DNA from: Arthrobacter sp. PAMC25564 | GTDB taxonomy: Bacteria; Actinomycetota; Actinomycetes; Actinomycetales; Micrococcaceae | Assembly: GCF_004798705.1 (NCBI RefSeq) | Contig: NZ_CP039290.1 | Span: 1,426,001-1,490,000 of the forward strand | Direction: 5' to 3' | Length of the DNA: 64,000 nucleotides | Shown here: positions 35,907-44,310 of the stretch, piece after piece | Layout: each line of letters opens with the position of its first letter | Position numbering within the stretch: position 1 is the stretch's first letter | Made by a program: the position numbers and the translations under genes | Notes under the pieces: generated by a model | The model's database searches: none | Seen by the model: the letters and a program-made list of their open reading frames with translations, nothing else | What the model was told of the DNA's origin: nothing

Positions 35907-36878
35907 ATGGTCCGCATTACGCCGCTCCCGGAGAGCCTCAGCCAGACCCCGTTCACCGTCTACGAGTCCCGTGCCTTGGGCATACCGCCCAAACGCCTCC
36001 GGGCCACGGACCTGTCCGACGGCGGGCGGCTGATCTACCTGCCGGCCGGGCGCCACCTGGAGACGATCGAGCGAGCGCGGGTCCTCGCCATGGCGACTTC
36101 CGGCGCCTGGGTCTCCCATGAGACGGCGGCCCACCTGTCCGGGCTCGGCCTGCCGCCCTGGTTCGACGTCGAATCAACCATTCATCTGAGCAAGCCGCAC
36201 GAACTGCCGCGGGTGCGCCGGGCCGGAGTCACGGGCCACCGGGTTCGGGTAATCCCGGGTGAGCTGACCATGATCGAGGGGATTCCGGTCTCAGGCAGGC
36301 CCCGGACCTGGCTGGACCTGGCGGCGAAACTGCCGCTCAGCTACCTCATTGCCATGGGGGACCAGCTGATCCGGATGCCCAGGCCAGGACTGGAAGGCAG
36401 GTCGGATCCTTATGCCTTCAAGGAAGGGCTGCGGCTGCTCATCCGTCAGCATCCCAATCTGAAAGGCGTTGAGAAGGCCCGGCTTGCCCTCGCGGAGATG
36501 CGGGTAGGCGCCGATTCGTTCCCTGAGACGTTCCTGCGGCTGGCAATGCTGGACGCACGGCTGCCGGAACCCGAGCTGCAGCTCCGTCTTGACCCGCACG
36601 ATGCATGGTCTCCCGCTGCCGATCTTGGCTACCGGCGGTTCCGGATAGCGGTGCAGTACGACGGCGCCCACCACCTCACGCGGGCACAGCAGTCCCGGGA
36701 CAACTGCCGGGACGAGGCTTTCCGCAGCGCGGGCTGGTCCTACTTCAAGGTCAACGCCGATGACCTGGCCGAGGATTTCCAGGGCGTCATCGCCCGGATC
36801 AAAAGGGCGTGGCTCCGCTCCGTCCAGTCCAACGCGGGGTCAGATAGCGTCCATCCCGGGCCCCGGCATGGGCCGTGA
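35907..36878 (+). CDS. Endonuclease-like protein with AbiEi/Vsr-type features
   Basis: 323 residues. The N-terminal half resembles AbiEi-type winged-helix antitoxin modules (ATSGAWVSHETAAHLSGL). The C-terminal ~100 residues resemble DUF559/Vsr-like nucleases: DLGYRRFRIAVQYDGAHHL, then RDNCRDEAFRSAGWSYFKV. The usual Glu of the VEYDG motif reads Gln. Neither DNA cleavage nor toxin regulation is shown. The last ~17 residues (SNAGSDSVHPGPRHGP) come from palindromic repeat copy D, with the stop inside its right arm. The start at 35907 is preferred to 35898 from promoter spacing. Confidence 0.65.
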   Translation: MVRITPLPESLSQTPFTVYESRALGIPPKRLRATDLSDGGRLIYLPAGRHLETIERARVLAMATSGAWVSHETAAHLSGLGLPPWFDVESTIHLSKPHELPRVRRAGVTGHRVRVIPGELTMIEGIPVSGRPRTWLDLAAKLPLSYLIAMGDQLIRMPRPGLEGRSDPYAFKEGLRLLIRQHPNLKGVEKARLALAEMRVGADSFPETFLRLAMLDARLPEPELQLRLDPHDAWSPAADLGYRRFRIAVQYDGAHHLTRAQQSRDNCRDEAFRSAGWSYFKVNADDLAEDFQGVIARIKRAWLRSVQSNAGSDSVHPGPRHGP

Positions 36879-36894
36879 GTGACCCCGCGTTGCT
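36828..36894. repeat. Palindromic repeat, copy D (degenerate left arm)
   Basis: The right arm 36868-36894 is the exact complement of the copy C left-arm inner part with the AGCAACG tip of copies A and B. The loop (36855-36867) is identical to copy C. The left arm keeps AACGCGGGGTCA but its inner part GATAGCGTCCAT no longer pairs. It overlaps the 3' end of the endonuclease-like gene. Confidence 0.85.
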
Positions 36895-36908
36895 TTTACG
36901 CGTTGCTT

Positions 36909-37889
36909 TTAGTGGTGGCGGTGGTCCTGGATGGTCATCCGCGGGCCGAAGGTCGGCTTGCGGAAACCGCTCAGCCCGAGCATCCGGACCACCCGTTGCC
37001 GGTGGCCGGCCCACGGTGCCAGGAGCCGGAGCATGCCGGCGTCGTCCGTCCGCCGGCCGGTCAGAGCGGCGCCCACATACGCGGCCAGATGGTAGTCACC
37101 CACCGCAATCGAGTCCGGGCAGCCGTGGGTGCGCTGCACGACTTCCGCCGCGGTCCACGCGCCGATCCCGGGAATGGTCTGCAGCTTCGTGGACGCTTCC
37201 GCGGAGGGCAGCGCCGCGAGCCGTTCAAGCGCGACGGCGGAGCGCAGCGCCCGCATGACGGTCGCCGAGCGCTGCGGGCCCACGCCGGCCTTGTGCCACT
37301 CCCACGAGGGGATGCGCAGCCACTGTTCCGGCGTGGGCTGGACCATCAGGTTCTCCGGAGCGGCCACGCCCGCGGAGGGCGCCGCGGTCCCGAAGCGGTA
37401 CATCAGATAGCGGTAGCCGCGGCGGGCCTCGATGACGGTGACCTTCTGCTCGAGGATGGTGGGCACGAGAGAGTCAATCATCCGGCCGGTGGCGGGCAGC
37501 CGCACGCCAGGGTTCCGCCGTCGGGCTTCCACCACCAGGCGAGGGAGGGTGGCTCGGTAGGCGGCCTCGTCAAACGCCGACCAGTCGTCGTCGCGGCCCA
37601 GCAGCCGCGGGACGGAGGCGGCAGCGTCGGCGGCCCCCGGTCCCCACGCCTGTACATCAACGAACGGCGCGGAGTCCGGACCGCCGGCAGCGAGCCGCAC
37701 GGCGGCCGGGCCGGCCGGCGTCGTCAACGCCATCCACAGCCCGCCCGGGACGGCGCGGAAAGACGGATCGCCCTGGCCGCGCAGCAGGGTCCCGACCGTC
37801 TGGAGCAGGTCGAACCGGCCGCCGGGGTGCCACCGCAAGGAGGCGTCCGCCGCGGCGGCAAAGCCGGCGGGAACGTCTGCGATGGTCAT
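36909..37889 (-). CDS. DNA-3-methyladenine glycosylase, AlkA/HhH-GPD type
   Basis: 326 residues. Base-excision repair of alkylated purines. The helix-hairpin-helix segment LQTIPGIGAWTAAEVVQRTHG (residues ~235-255) is followed by the catalytic Asp in SIAVGDYHLAAYVG. An N-terminal AlkA-like domain (~1-130) precedes VPTILEQKVTVIEARRGYRYL. No Fe-S cysteines, as expected of AlkA rather than MutY/Nth. It converges with the endonuclease-like gene. Confidence 0.9.
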   Translation of the reverse strand: MTIADVPAGFAAAADASLRWHPGGRFDLLQTVGTLLRGQGDPSFRAVPGGLWMALTTPAGPAAVRLAAGGPDSAPFVDVQAWGPGAADAAASVPRLLGRDDDWSAFDEAAYRATLPRLVVEARRRNPGVRLPATGRMIDSLVPTILEQKVTVIEARRGYRYLMYRFGTAAPSAGVAAPENLMVQPTPEQWLRIPSWEWHKAGVGPQRSATVMRALRSAVALERLAALPSAEASTKLQTIPGIGAWTAAEVVQRTHGCPDSIAVGDYHLAAYVGAALTGRRTDDAGMLRLLAPWAGHRQRVVRMLGLSGFRKPTFGPRMTIQDHRHH

Positions 37890-37980
37890 TCAAACATGTT
37901 CCCACGTCCGCCTGGCCGGCACGCTGCCCCGGCCCGGAAGTTTGGGACAAACGGCACTGAAAAAGAAGCCCGCGCGGGAC

Positions 37981-37986
37981 TAGAAT
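37981..37986 (+). promoter_or_regulatory. Probable -10 (TAGAAT) of the VOC gene
   Basis: TAGAAT, giving a ~60-nt leader with a GGGCCCAGG/CCTGGGG hairpin before the AGGAGC ribosome site. Confidence 0.4.
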
Positions 37987-38051
37987 CCGGGTGTGGCGTG
38001 GACCGCCCGCGCCTGCTGGGGCCCAGGCCCTGGGGTTTTCAGGAGCACTCA

Positions 38052-38492
38052 ATGACTGGTGGAGTAGTACATTTCGAGATTCCCGCCGACGACGAGAACC
38101 GTGCGGGAACGTTCTACAGTTCGGCATTCGGATGGGAAGTAAATCCGATGCCGGAACTGAGCTACACCATGATCAAGACCACGCCGACGGACGAATCGGG
38201 GCTGCCCTCCGTTCCAGGCTCTATCAACGGCGGGATGTTCCGCCGCGAAGGAACGGTCGCGTCCCCCGTTATCACCGTGGACGTTGACGACATTGACTCG
38301 GCACTGGAGAAGATCAATGCACTGGGCGGAAGTACCGTAATGCCGCGCCAGGATGTTGGCGGCATGGGCTGGTCCGCCTACTTCAAGGACACCGAGGGCA
38401 ATATCGTGGGCCTCTGGCAGAACGCGGCCCCCGCAGGCGGAGCCGCGGACGCTCACGGCGCCGCTTCCACGGCGAACGACATCGGCGCCTGA
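38052..38492 (+). CDS. VOC-family (glyoxalase-like) protein
   Basis: 146 residues from the ATG at 38052 behind AGGAGCACTCA; the long open frame upstream is antisense to the glycosylase gene. One vicinal-oxygen-chelate domain: VVHFEIPADDENRAGTFYSS with a metal-ligand His, FGWEVNPM, ITVDVDDIDSALEKINALGG, and YFKDTEGNIVGLWQ with the C-terminal Glu ligand. This type is annotated as glyoxalase/bleomycin-resistance protein; the actual substrate is unknown. Confidence 0.88.
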   Translation: MTGGVVHFEIPADDENRAGTFYSSAFGWEVNPMPELSYTMIKTTPTDESGLPSVPGSINGGMFRREGTVASPVITVDVDDIDSALEKINALGGSTVMPRQDVGGMGWSAYFKDTEGNIVGLWQNAAPAGGAADAHGAASTANDIGA

Positions 38493-38537
38493 GGGCCCTG
38501 GTACGTGCCGTCAGGGCCTGCCGTCAGCGCACGCCGG

Positions 38538-39725
38538 TCAGTGCATGCCCGTCACGAGCCACAGCGCCACGACCGCGAGGGGGACGGTGAGGACGACGGC
38601 GGCGAGGCCGGCCAGCGCGAAGCCTCCCCAGCGGATCTCGACGTTCAGCGTGCGGAGCCGTTCGTGCCAGAGCAGCGTGGCCAGCGACGCCCACGGGGTG
38701 ACCAGCGGGCCAAGGTTCACCCCGATCAGCAGGGCCGCGAGCCGGGCCGGCGATCCTCCCACCGGCTCCAGGGCCAGGTAGGCCGGCAGGTTGTTGACCA
38801 CGTTCGACGCGCCGGCGCCCAGCCCCGCGAGCCGCAGCAGCGCGGGCAGGCTGTCGCCCGAGCCGGCGATCCCGGACAGGAACCGGGTCAGTCCGTTCGC
38901 ATGCAGGGCCTCCACCACCATGAACAACCCCGAGGTGAGCATAAGCGGCCGCCACGGGACCATCGACCAGCGCAGCGCCGAGCGTCGGCGCCAGAGAAAC
39001 AGCAGGAGCAGGATAGCCGCCGCGGCGAGCGCCGGAATCTGCACCGGCACGCCGGACACCAGGGCCGGAAGCAGCAGCACCATCACGCCGGCCGCCGAGT
39101 AGAGCAGCACCCGGTCCCGGACCTTGTGGACGGGCTGGGGTCCGTAGCGGCCGCGGAGATCCTTCCGGAACGCCAGCCACAGGAGCGCCAGGGGGACCAG
39201 GATCCCCGCCAGCGCCGGTGCCCAGACCAGTCCGGCGAAGGCTGCCGGGCTGAGCCTGAGCCGGTCCTGGGCCAGCAGATTGGTCAGGTTGGACACCGGC
39301 AGCAGCAGGGATGCGGTGTTGGCCAGCCAGATCGTGGTCAGCGCGAACGGCAGCGGCGGGATCCGGGCGTGGACGGCCAGCAGCACGACGACGGGCGTCA
39401 CCAGCACCGCCGTCGTGTCCAGGGACAGGAACACGGTGGAGACGGTGGCCAGGCCGATCACGAGCAGCCACAGGAGGATGACCCGGCCGCGGCCCAGCGA
39501 AGCGAGACGCTCGGTGACCACCCGGAACAGCCCGGCGTCGTCCACGAGTTCCGTCACGAGGGACATGGCCACGACGAAGGCCAGCACGGGCACGGTGCGG
39601 GCTGCCAGCTCCTGGAAGGCCGGACCTGGCAGCAGGCCCGATGCCAGCGCGGCGGTCCCGGCCAGCAGCATGCCGGCGGGGAACAGGTAACTCTTCAGCC
39701 TCGTCAGGCGGCCCCAGCGTTTCAC
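38538..39725 (-). CDS. ArsB/NhaD-superfamily (arsenical-pump-like) permease, paralogue 2
   Basis: 395 residues from the GTG at 39725 (AGGA upstream). The very long frame continuing left of this is antisense to cbs-metB. About 11 membrane segments, with VFLSLDTTAVLVTPVVV, WLANTASLLLPVSNLTNLLAQ, ASNVVNNLPAYLALEP and GVNLGPLVTPWASLATLLWHERL. These mirror the protein at 23928-25127 nearly position for position, so the two are paralogues. Divergent from cbs with a 66-bp gap. The transported ion is unknown. Confidence 0.83.
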   Translation of the reverse strand: MKRWGRLTRLKSYLFPAGMLLAGTAALASGLLPGPAFQELAARTVPVLAFVVAMSLVTELVDDAGLFRVVTERLASLGRGRVILLWLLVIGLATVSTVFLSLDTTAVLVTPVVVLLAVHARIPPLPFALTTIWLANTASLLLPVSNLTNLLAQDRLRLSPAAFAGLVWAPALAGILVPLALLWLAFRKDLRGRYGPQPVHKVRDRVLLYSAAGVMVLLLPALVSGVPVQIPALAAAAILLLLFLWRRRSALRWSMVPWRPLMLTSGLFMVVEALHANGLTRFLSGIAGSGDSLPALLRLAGLGAGASNVVNNLPAYLALEPVGGSPARLAALLIGVNLGPLVTPWASLATLLWHERLRTLNVEIRWGGFALAGLAAVVLTVPLAVVALWLVTGMH

Positions 39726-39778
39726 CGCATAATCCTCGCACCTGCGGGCGCCGGACGTGGGCTCTCCCGCGGAGACGG

Positions 39779-39784
39779 TAACTT
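39779..39784 (+). promoter_or_regulatory. Leaderless-type -10 (TAACTT) for cbs
   Basis: TAACTT ends 7 nt before the ATG at 39792. Confidence 0.45.
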
Positions 39785-39791
39785 TATACCT

Positions 39792-41177
39792 ATGAAGTAC
39801 GCGCACTCCGTTCTGGAACTCATCGGCCACACGCCTCTCGTCAAACTCAACCATGTGACCGACGGCATCGGGGCAACAGTCCTGGTGAAGTTGGAATACC
39901 TGAACCCCGGCGGTTCCATCAAGGACCGCATCGCGGCGAAGATGATCGATGAAGCCGAACGCACCGGCAAGCTCCTTCCCGGCGGGACCATCGTGGAACC
40001 CACCTCCGGCAACACCGGCGTCGGACTGGCCCTCGTGGCCCAGCAGAAGGGCTACCGCTGCATCTTCGTGGTGCCGGACAAGGTCGGCGAGGACAAGCGG
40101 GCCGTGCTCCAGGCCTACGGAGCCGAAGTGGTGGTGACACCCACCGCCGTCGCCCCGGACAGCCCGCAAAGCTACTACGGCGTCTCGGACCGCCTGGTCA
40201 CCGAGATCCCCGGAGCCTACAAACCGGATCAGTTCTCCAACCCGGCCGCGCCGGCCAGCCACTACGAATCCACCGGCCCGGAAATCTGGAACGATACGGA
40301 CGGCCTGGTCACCCACTGCGTGATCGGCGCGGGCACGGGCGGCACCATTACCGGCACCGGCCGCTACCTGAAGGAAGTTTCCGCGGACCGGCCCGAGGCG
40401 GCCGGCGGCGTGGTCAAGATCATCGGCGCCGACCCCGCCGGGTCCGTCTACTCCGGCGGAACGGGCCGGCCGTACTTCGTCGAAGGCGTCGGCGAGGACA
40501 TGTGGCCCGCCAACTATGACAAGTCCATTCCGGACGACGTCATCGCCGTCACCGACGCCGACTCCTTCGCCATGACCCGCCGGCTGGCCCGCGAGGAAGG
40601 CCTGCTCGTGGGCGGATCCTCCGGCATGGCCGTCGTCGCGGGGCTGCAGGTCGCGAAGGATCTCCCGGCGGACGCCGTCGTCGTCGTCATCCTGCCCGAC
40701 TCCGGCCGCGGCTACCTGGCCAAGATCTTCAACGACCAGTGGATGCGCTCCTACGGCTTCCTCGCCAGCGGCGATGACGCCTCCGTGGGGGAGGTGCTCA
40801 AGGCCAAGACCGGGGAGCTGCCGGACCTGGTCCACATCCACCCGAACGAGAGCGTCCGCGATGTCATCAACATCATGAACGAGTACGGCGTCTCGCACAT
40901 CCCCGTGCTCTCCGCGGAGCCGCCGGTGGTCATGGGCGAGGTGCTGGGCGCCGTCGACGAACGTTCCCTGACCGCGAAGCTGTTCCGCGGCGAGGCGAAA
41001 CTGACGGACAAGATCGCCGAACACATGGAGGCGCGGCTGCCGGTGATCGGCTCGCTCGAATCGATCTCGACCGCCCGCGAACTCCTCTCCGAGAACGACA
41101 CCCTGATGGTGACGTTCGTCGGCGCCCCGGTGGGGATCCTGACCCGCCACGACCTCCTCGCGTACCTCAGCAACTGA
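39792..41177 (+). CDS. cbs: Cystathionine beta-synthase
   Basis: 461 residues. Condenses serine and homocysteine to cystathionine. The PLP lysine is Lys44 in GGSIKDRIA, the substrate loop is PTSGNTGVGLALV, and the phosphate-binding GAGTGGTITGTGRYL follows. From residue ~335 a pair of CBS motifs (SVRDVINIMNEYGVSHIPV and LLSENDTLMVTFVGAPVGILTRHDLL) forms the regulatory Bateman module. It lacks the haem domain of the human enzyme. Followed by metB, so the pair supports transsulfuration. The frame upstream of 39792 is non-coding. Confidence 0.94.
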   Translation: MKYAHSVLELIGHTPLVKLNHVTDGIGATVLVKLEYLNPGGSIKDRIAAKMIDEAERTGKLLPGGTIVEPTSGNTGVGLALVAQQKGYRCIFVVPDKVGEDKRAVLQAYGAEVVVTPTAVAPDSPQSYYGVSDRLVTEIPGAYKPDQFSNPAAPASHYESTGPEIWNDTDGLVTHCVIGAGTGGTITGTGRYLKEVSADRPEAAGGVVKIIGADPAGSVYSGGTGRPYFVEGVGEDMWPANYDKSIPDDVIAVTDADSFAMTRRLAREEGLLVGGSSGMAVVAGLQVAKDLPADAVVVVILPDSGRGYLAKIFNDQWMRSYGFLASGDDASVGEVLKAKTGELPDLVHIHPNESVRDVINIMNEYGVSHIPVLSAEPPVVMGEVLGAVDERSLTAKLFRGEAKLTDKIAEHMEARLPVIGSLESISTARELLSENDTLMVTFVGAPVGILTRHDLLAYLSN

Positions 41178-41183
41178 CCCGCC

Positions 41184-41214
41184 GGCGGGGCCCGCCTTCC
41201 CGGCGGGCCCCGCC
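41184..41214 (+). terminator. Hairpin between cbs and metB
   Basis: A 13-bp perfect GC stem (41184-41196 with 41202-41214) and a 5-nt loop, with no T tract. It may attenuate or stabilise the message between the two genes. Confidence 0.55.
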
Positions 41215-41234
41215 ACCGGCCGAAAGGATCCCAC

Positions 41235-42437
41235 ATGTCTTTGCCAGAAAGCCCTTCCGCAAAAAACCCCGGGTTCAACACCCGCGCCATCCACGCCGGC
41301 CAGGCCTTTGAGCCGCGCACCGGCGCCGTTGTGCCGCCGGTGCACTTCTCCTCGACCTATGCGCAGGAGGCGATCGGCGTGCTGCGCGCCGGCTATGAGT
41401 ACGGCCGCGGGACCAACCCCACCCGGGACGCCCTGCAGGAACAACTGGCAGCGCTGGAAGGCGGCACCGCGGCGTTCTCCTTCAGCTCCGGCCTGGCCGC
41501 CGAAGACTCCCTGATCCGCGCCCTGGCCCGACCGGGCGACCACATCGTGCTCGGCAACGACGCCTACGGCGGCACCTACCGGCTGATCAACCGTGTCCTG
41601 GGGGAGTGGGGCATCGGCAACACCCCGGTGGACATGTCCGACCTTGACGCCGTGGCGAAGGCCATCGCCGCGGGGGGAAGCAGCGCCGGCAAGACCCGCC
41701 TCGTCTGGGTCGAGACGCCGTCGAACCCGATGATGAAGATCACCGACATCGAGGCCATCGCCAGGCTGACGCACGACGCCGGCGCCCTCCTCGTGGTGGA
41801 CAACACCTTCGCCTCCCCTTACCTGCAGAATCCGCTCGCCCTCGGCGCCGACATCGTGGTGCACTCCACCACCAAGTACATCGGCGGGCACTCCGACGTC
41901 GTCGGCGGTGCGATTGTGGTCAACGACCCGGAACTGGCCGAGAAGATCGGCTTCGTGCAGTTTGCCGTCGGCGCTGTCTCCGGCCCGATGGATGCCTTCC
42001 TCACCACCCGCGGGCTCAAGACCCTGGGCGTCAGGATGGACCGCCACAGCGACAACGCCCAGGCCGTCGCCGAATGGCTGCTGCAGCGTCCCGAGGTGGA
42101 GGCCGTGCTGTACCCGGGCCTGCCCTCGCACCCGGGCCACGAGCTGGCCAGGAAGCAGATGAAGAAGTTCGGCGGCATGATCTCCGTGCAGTTCAAGGGC
42201 GGCGAAGCGGCGGCGCGCAAGGTTGCCGAATCGACCTCCGTGTTCACCCTCGCCGAGTCCCTGGGCGGCATCGAATCCCTGATGAACTACCCCTCGGAGA
42301 TGACCCACGCCTCGGTCAAGGGCACCGAACTGGCCGTACCGGTCAACCTCATCCGGCTCTCCTGCGGCATCGAGGACGTCGAGGACCTGATCGCCGACCT
42401 TGAACAGGCCTTCTCCCGCCTTGAGCCGGGCAGCTAG
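41235..42437 (+). CDS. metB: Cystathionine gamma-synthase/lyase (Cys/Met PLP enzyme)
   Basis: 400 residues. The PLP lysine is in VVHSTTKYIGGHSDVVGG near residue 213. N-terminal NTRAIHAGQAFEPRTGAVVPP and YEYGRGTNPTRDALQ and the C-terminal RLSCGIEDVEDLIADL are class hallmarks. Sequence cannot separate gamma-synthase from gamma-lyase; next to cbs a lyase making cysteine is equally plausible. GAAAGGATCCCAC precedes the ATG. Confidence 0.88.
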   Translation: MSLPESPSAKNPGFNTRAIHAGQAFEPRTGAVVPPVHFSSTYAQEAIGVLRAGYEYGRGTNPTRDALQEQLAALEGGTAAFSFSSGLAAEDSLIRALARPGDHIVLGNDAYGGTYRLINRVLGEWGIGNTPVDMSDLDAVAKAIAAGGSSAGKTRLVWVETPSNPMMKITDIEAIARLTHDAGALLVVDNTFASPYLQNPLALGADIVVHSTTKYIGGHSDVVGGAIVVNDPELAEKIGFVQFAVGAVSGPMDAFLTTRGLKTLGVRMDRHSDNAQAVAEWLLQRPEVEAVLYPGLPSHPGHELARKQMKKFGGMISVQFKGGEAAARKVAESTSVFTLAESLGGIESLMNYPSEMTHASVKGTELAVPVNLIRLSCGIEDVEDLIADLEQAFSRLEPGS

Positions 42438-42443
42438 CAGGCA

Positions 42444-43721
42444 GTGACAACCACCACCGAGGCCGCCCCCTCCACCCGCCGCGGCCGGCTCGCGACGGCG
42501 GCGGGCGGGCTCGCCGTCGTCGTCGCCCTGGTGGTGCTGTACTCCGCCTACATCCCGTTGATGAACGACTTCGAGGTCTACTTCTACGGCGGCAGCCGGG
42601 TGCTGCAGACCGGCGAGACCGGAGTCAACGAACTCTACGCGCCGCGGGACGGGCTGCCGTTCACCTACCCGCCCTTCGCGGCGCTGCTGTTCGCGTCGCT
42701 CGCGTCGCTCGGCCAGACCGTGGCGAGCCTGGTCTTCATCACGACGGCGCTGCTGGGCGCGGCGGTCGTCTCGGCGTGGTTGGCGCGGCACTACTTCGGC
42801 CTGGGCCGATGGCGGGACACCGTCGCCGACTGGCGTTTCCGTGCCGTGGCGCTGGCCGGAACCGCGGCGATCCTGCTGCTGGGGCCGTGGCGGGACACCT
42901 TCGACTTCGGCCAGATCAACATCATCCTGATGGGCCTGATTTTGGCCGACTTCGCGCTGCACGGCAAAGCCCGGGCGGGGGAGATCCGCTGGCCCGCGGG
43001 GCTCCTGATCGGGATCGCGGCCGGCATCAAGCTGACCCCGCTCGCGTTCGGGCTGTACTTCCTGGTCCGCCGCGACTTCAAGGCCCTCGGCTGGATGGCG
43101 GGCGGCTTTTTCGGCTCCATTGCCCTGGCCTGGGCGCTGCTGCCCACGGCCTCGGTGACGTTCTGGACCCGGATCCTGCCGGACACCGGGCGCATCGGGG
43201 GCCCGGCGTACATGGACAACCTCTCCGTCAAGGGCCTGCTGCTGCACCTTGGCCTGCCGGATTCCGGGCTGACCTCCCTGCTGTGGCTGGTGCTCTCCCT
43301 GGCGCTGGCCGCCGTGGCCGCGCTGGTGATCAAGTGGGCGGTGGATGCGGATGAGAACTTCGTGGCCGTGTCCGCCACCGCCGTGCTGATGCTGCTGGTC
43401 AGCCCCGTGTCCTGGTCCCACCACTGGGTGTGGATGGCCGTGGCGCTGCCGTGCCTGGGGTTCGCGATCCACCGGGTGCCGTCCCGGAACGGGAAGATGC
43501 GCCTGGCCGGCTGGATCATCGTGGCCGCGTCCGCGGTGGCCTTCTACCTGACGCCCAAGTACCTTGCGGTGCTGGCCGGCGCGCAGGAGTGGGGGAAGGA
43601 TCCGCAGACCCAGTGGCAGCTCATCGTCGCAAGCCTGGGCGTGCTCTGCGGCATGGCCATGCTGGTGTACTGGGCGCTGGCCTACCGCCCGTCCCGGGCG
43701 GCCCTGCGCGCGGGGCGGTAG
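42444..43721 (+). CDS. GT87-like (DUF2029) membrane glycosyltransferase
   Basis: 425 residues with about ten membrane segments. The N-terminal loop DFEVYFYGGSRVLQTGETGV and NELYAPRDGLPFTYPPFAALLF matches the polyprenol-phosphate-mannose-dependent alpha-mannosyltransferase family GT87, with the conserved Asp in the first loop. It likely elongates cell-envelope lipoglycans. GTG start only 6 nt after metB, so co-transcribed, though functionally unrelated to transsulfuration. Confidence 0.83.
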   Translation: MTTTTEAAPSTRRGRLATAAGGLAVVVALVVLYSAYIPLMNDFEVYFYGGSRVLQTGETGVNELYAPRDGLPFTYPPFAALLFASLASLGQTVASLVFITTALLGAAVVSAWLARHYFGLGRWRDTVADWRFRAVALAGTAAILLLGPWRDTFDFGQINIILMGLILADFALHGKARAGEIRWPAGLLIGIAAGIKLTPLAFGLYFLVRRDFKALGWMAGGFFGSIALAWALLPTASVTFWTRILPDTGRIGGPAYMDNLSVKGLLLHLGLPDSGLTSLLWLVLSLALAAVAALVIKWAVDADENFVAVSATAVLMLLVSPVSWSHHWVWMAVALPCLGFAIHRVPSRNGKMRLAGWIIVAASAVAFYLTPKYLAVLAGAQEWGKDPQTQWQLIVASLGVLCGMAMLVYWALAYRPSRAALRAGR

Positions 43722-43784
43722 CTTCCCTTCATCCCGCCGGGACCCTGGTCATCCGGAACCCTAGCTTTCTTTAAGATAGTCAGA

Positions 43785-43790
43785 TAGGGT
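43785..43790 (+). promoter_or_regulatory. Leaderless-type -10 (TAGGGT) for the HxlR-MFS operon
   Basis: TAGGGT ends 7 nt before the ATG at 43798. The region just upstream (CTTTCTTTAAGATAGTCAGATAGG) is AT-rich and may hold the HxlR operator. Confidence 0.5.
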
Positions 43791-43797
43791 TTTCCGC

Positions 43798-44310
43798 ATG
43801 GCACTCAGATCAGATTGGTCCCAGCGGACCTGCAGCATGGCCCGCGGCCTGGATATCCTGGGCGACCCGTGGAGCATGCTCGTCCTCCGCGAGGTCTTCT
43901 TCGGCAACGGCCGCTTCGAGGCCATGAAGAACCGCCTCGGCGCAGCGGATTCCGTCCTCACCAACCGGCTCGCGTCCCTCGTGCGGTCCGGACTGCTCAC
44001 CCGCCAGCCCTATGACGACGGCGGCCGCACCCGCCAGGAATACGTGCTGACGGCCAAGGGCGAGGACGCCCTGCCGGTGCTGAACGCCGTCGTCATCTGG
44101 GCCGAAAAGCACCTCCCGGCGCCGTCCGCGCAGGCGCACATGTTCGTCATCCATTCAACGTGCGGGGAACGGACCTCCTCCGCGGACAGCTGCACGGCCT
44201 GCGGGGAACCACTCACGGCCGACAACACCAGCTGGCACAGCCTTACGCGTACCGCGGAGCCCGTGCCCCTAGCCACCGCCCGGACCGGGAAGAACGGAGC
44301 TGCAGCATGA
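43798..44310 (+). CDS. HxlR-family transcriptional regulator
   Basis: 170 residues. Winged helix with CSMARGLDILGDPWSMLVLREVFFG (residues ~11-35), FEAMKNRLGAADSVLTNRLASLVRSGLL and an arginine-containing wing (DDGGRTRQEYVLTAKG). The N-terminal Cys is the redox-active position in some HxlR proteins. The C-terminal extension contains His and Cys as HSTCG-x7-CTACG, a possible metal or redox site. Overlaps the MFS gene by ATGA, so it probably controls that transporter. Confidence 0.9.
   Translation: MALRSDWSQRTCSMARGLDILGDPWSMLVLREVFFGNGRFEAMKNRLGAADSVLTNRLASLVRSGLLTRQPYDDGGRTRQEYVLTAKGEDALPVLNAVVIWAEKHLPAPSAQAHMFVIHSTCGERTSSADSCTACGEPLTADNTSWHSLTRTAEPVPLATARTGKNGAAA

Noticed and set aside
35907..36878. 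Toxin-antitoxin (AbiE) system
   Set aside because: Only a single gene with AbiEi-like and nuclease-like parts is present, with no AbiEii toxin neighbour; such lone proteins are widespread in Arthrobacter-type genomes.
39726..43472. Very long minus-strand open frame continuing from the permease at 38538
   Set aside because: It is antisense to cbs, metB and the GT87-like gene; its composition (Gly, His, Asp and Arg-rich, no domains) is typical of a shadow frame in GC-rich DNA. Only the part up to 39725 is a gene.
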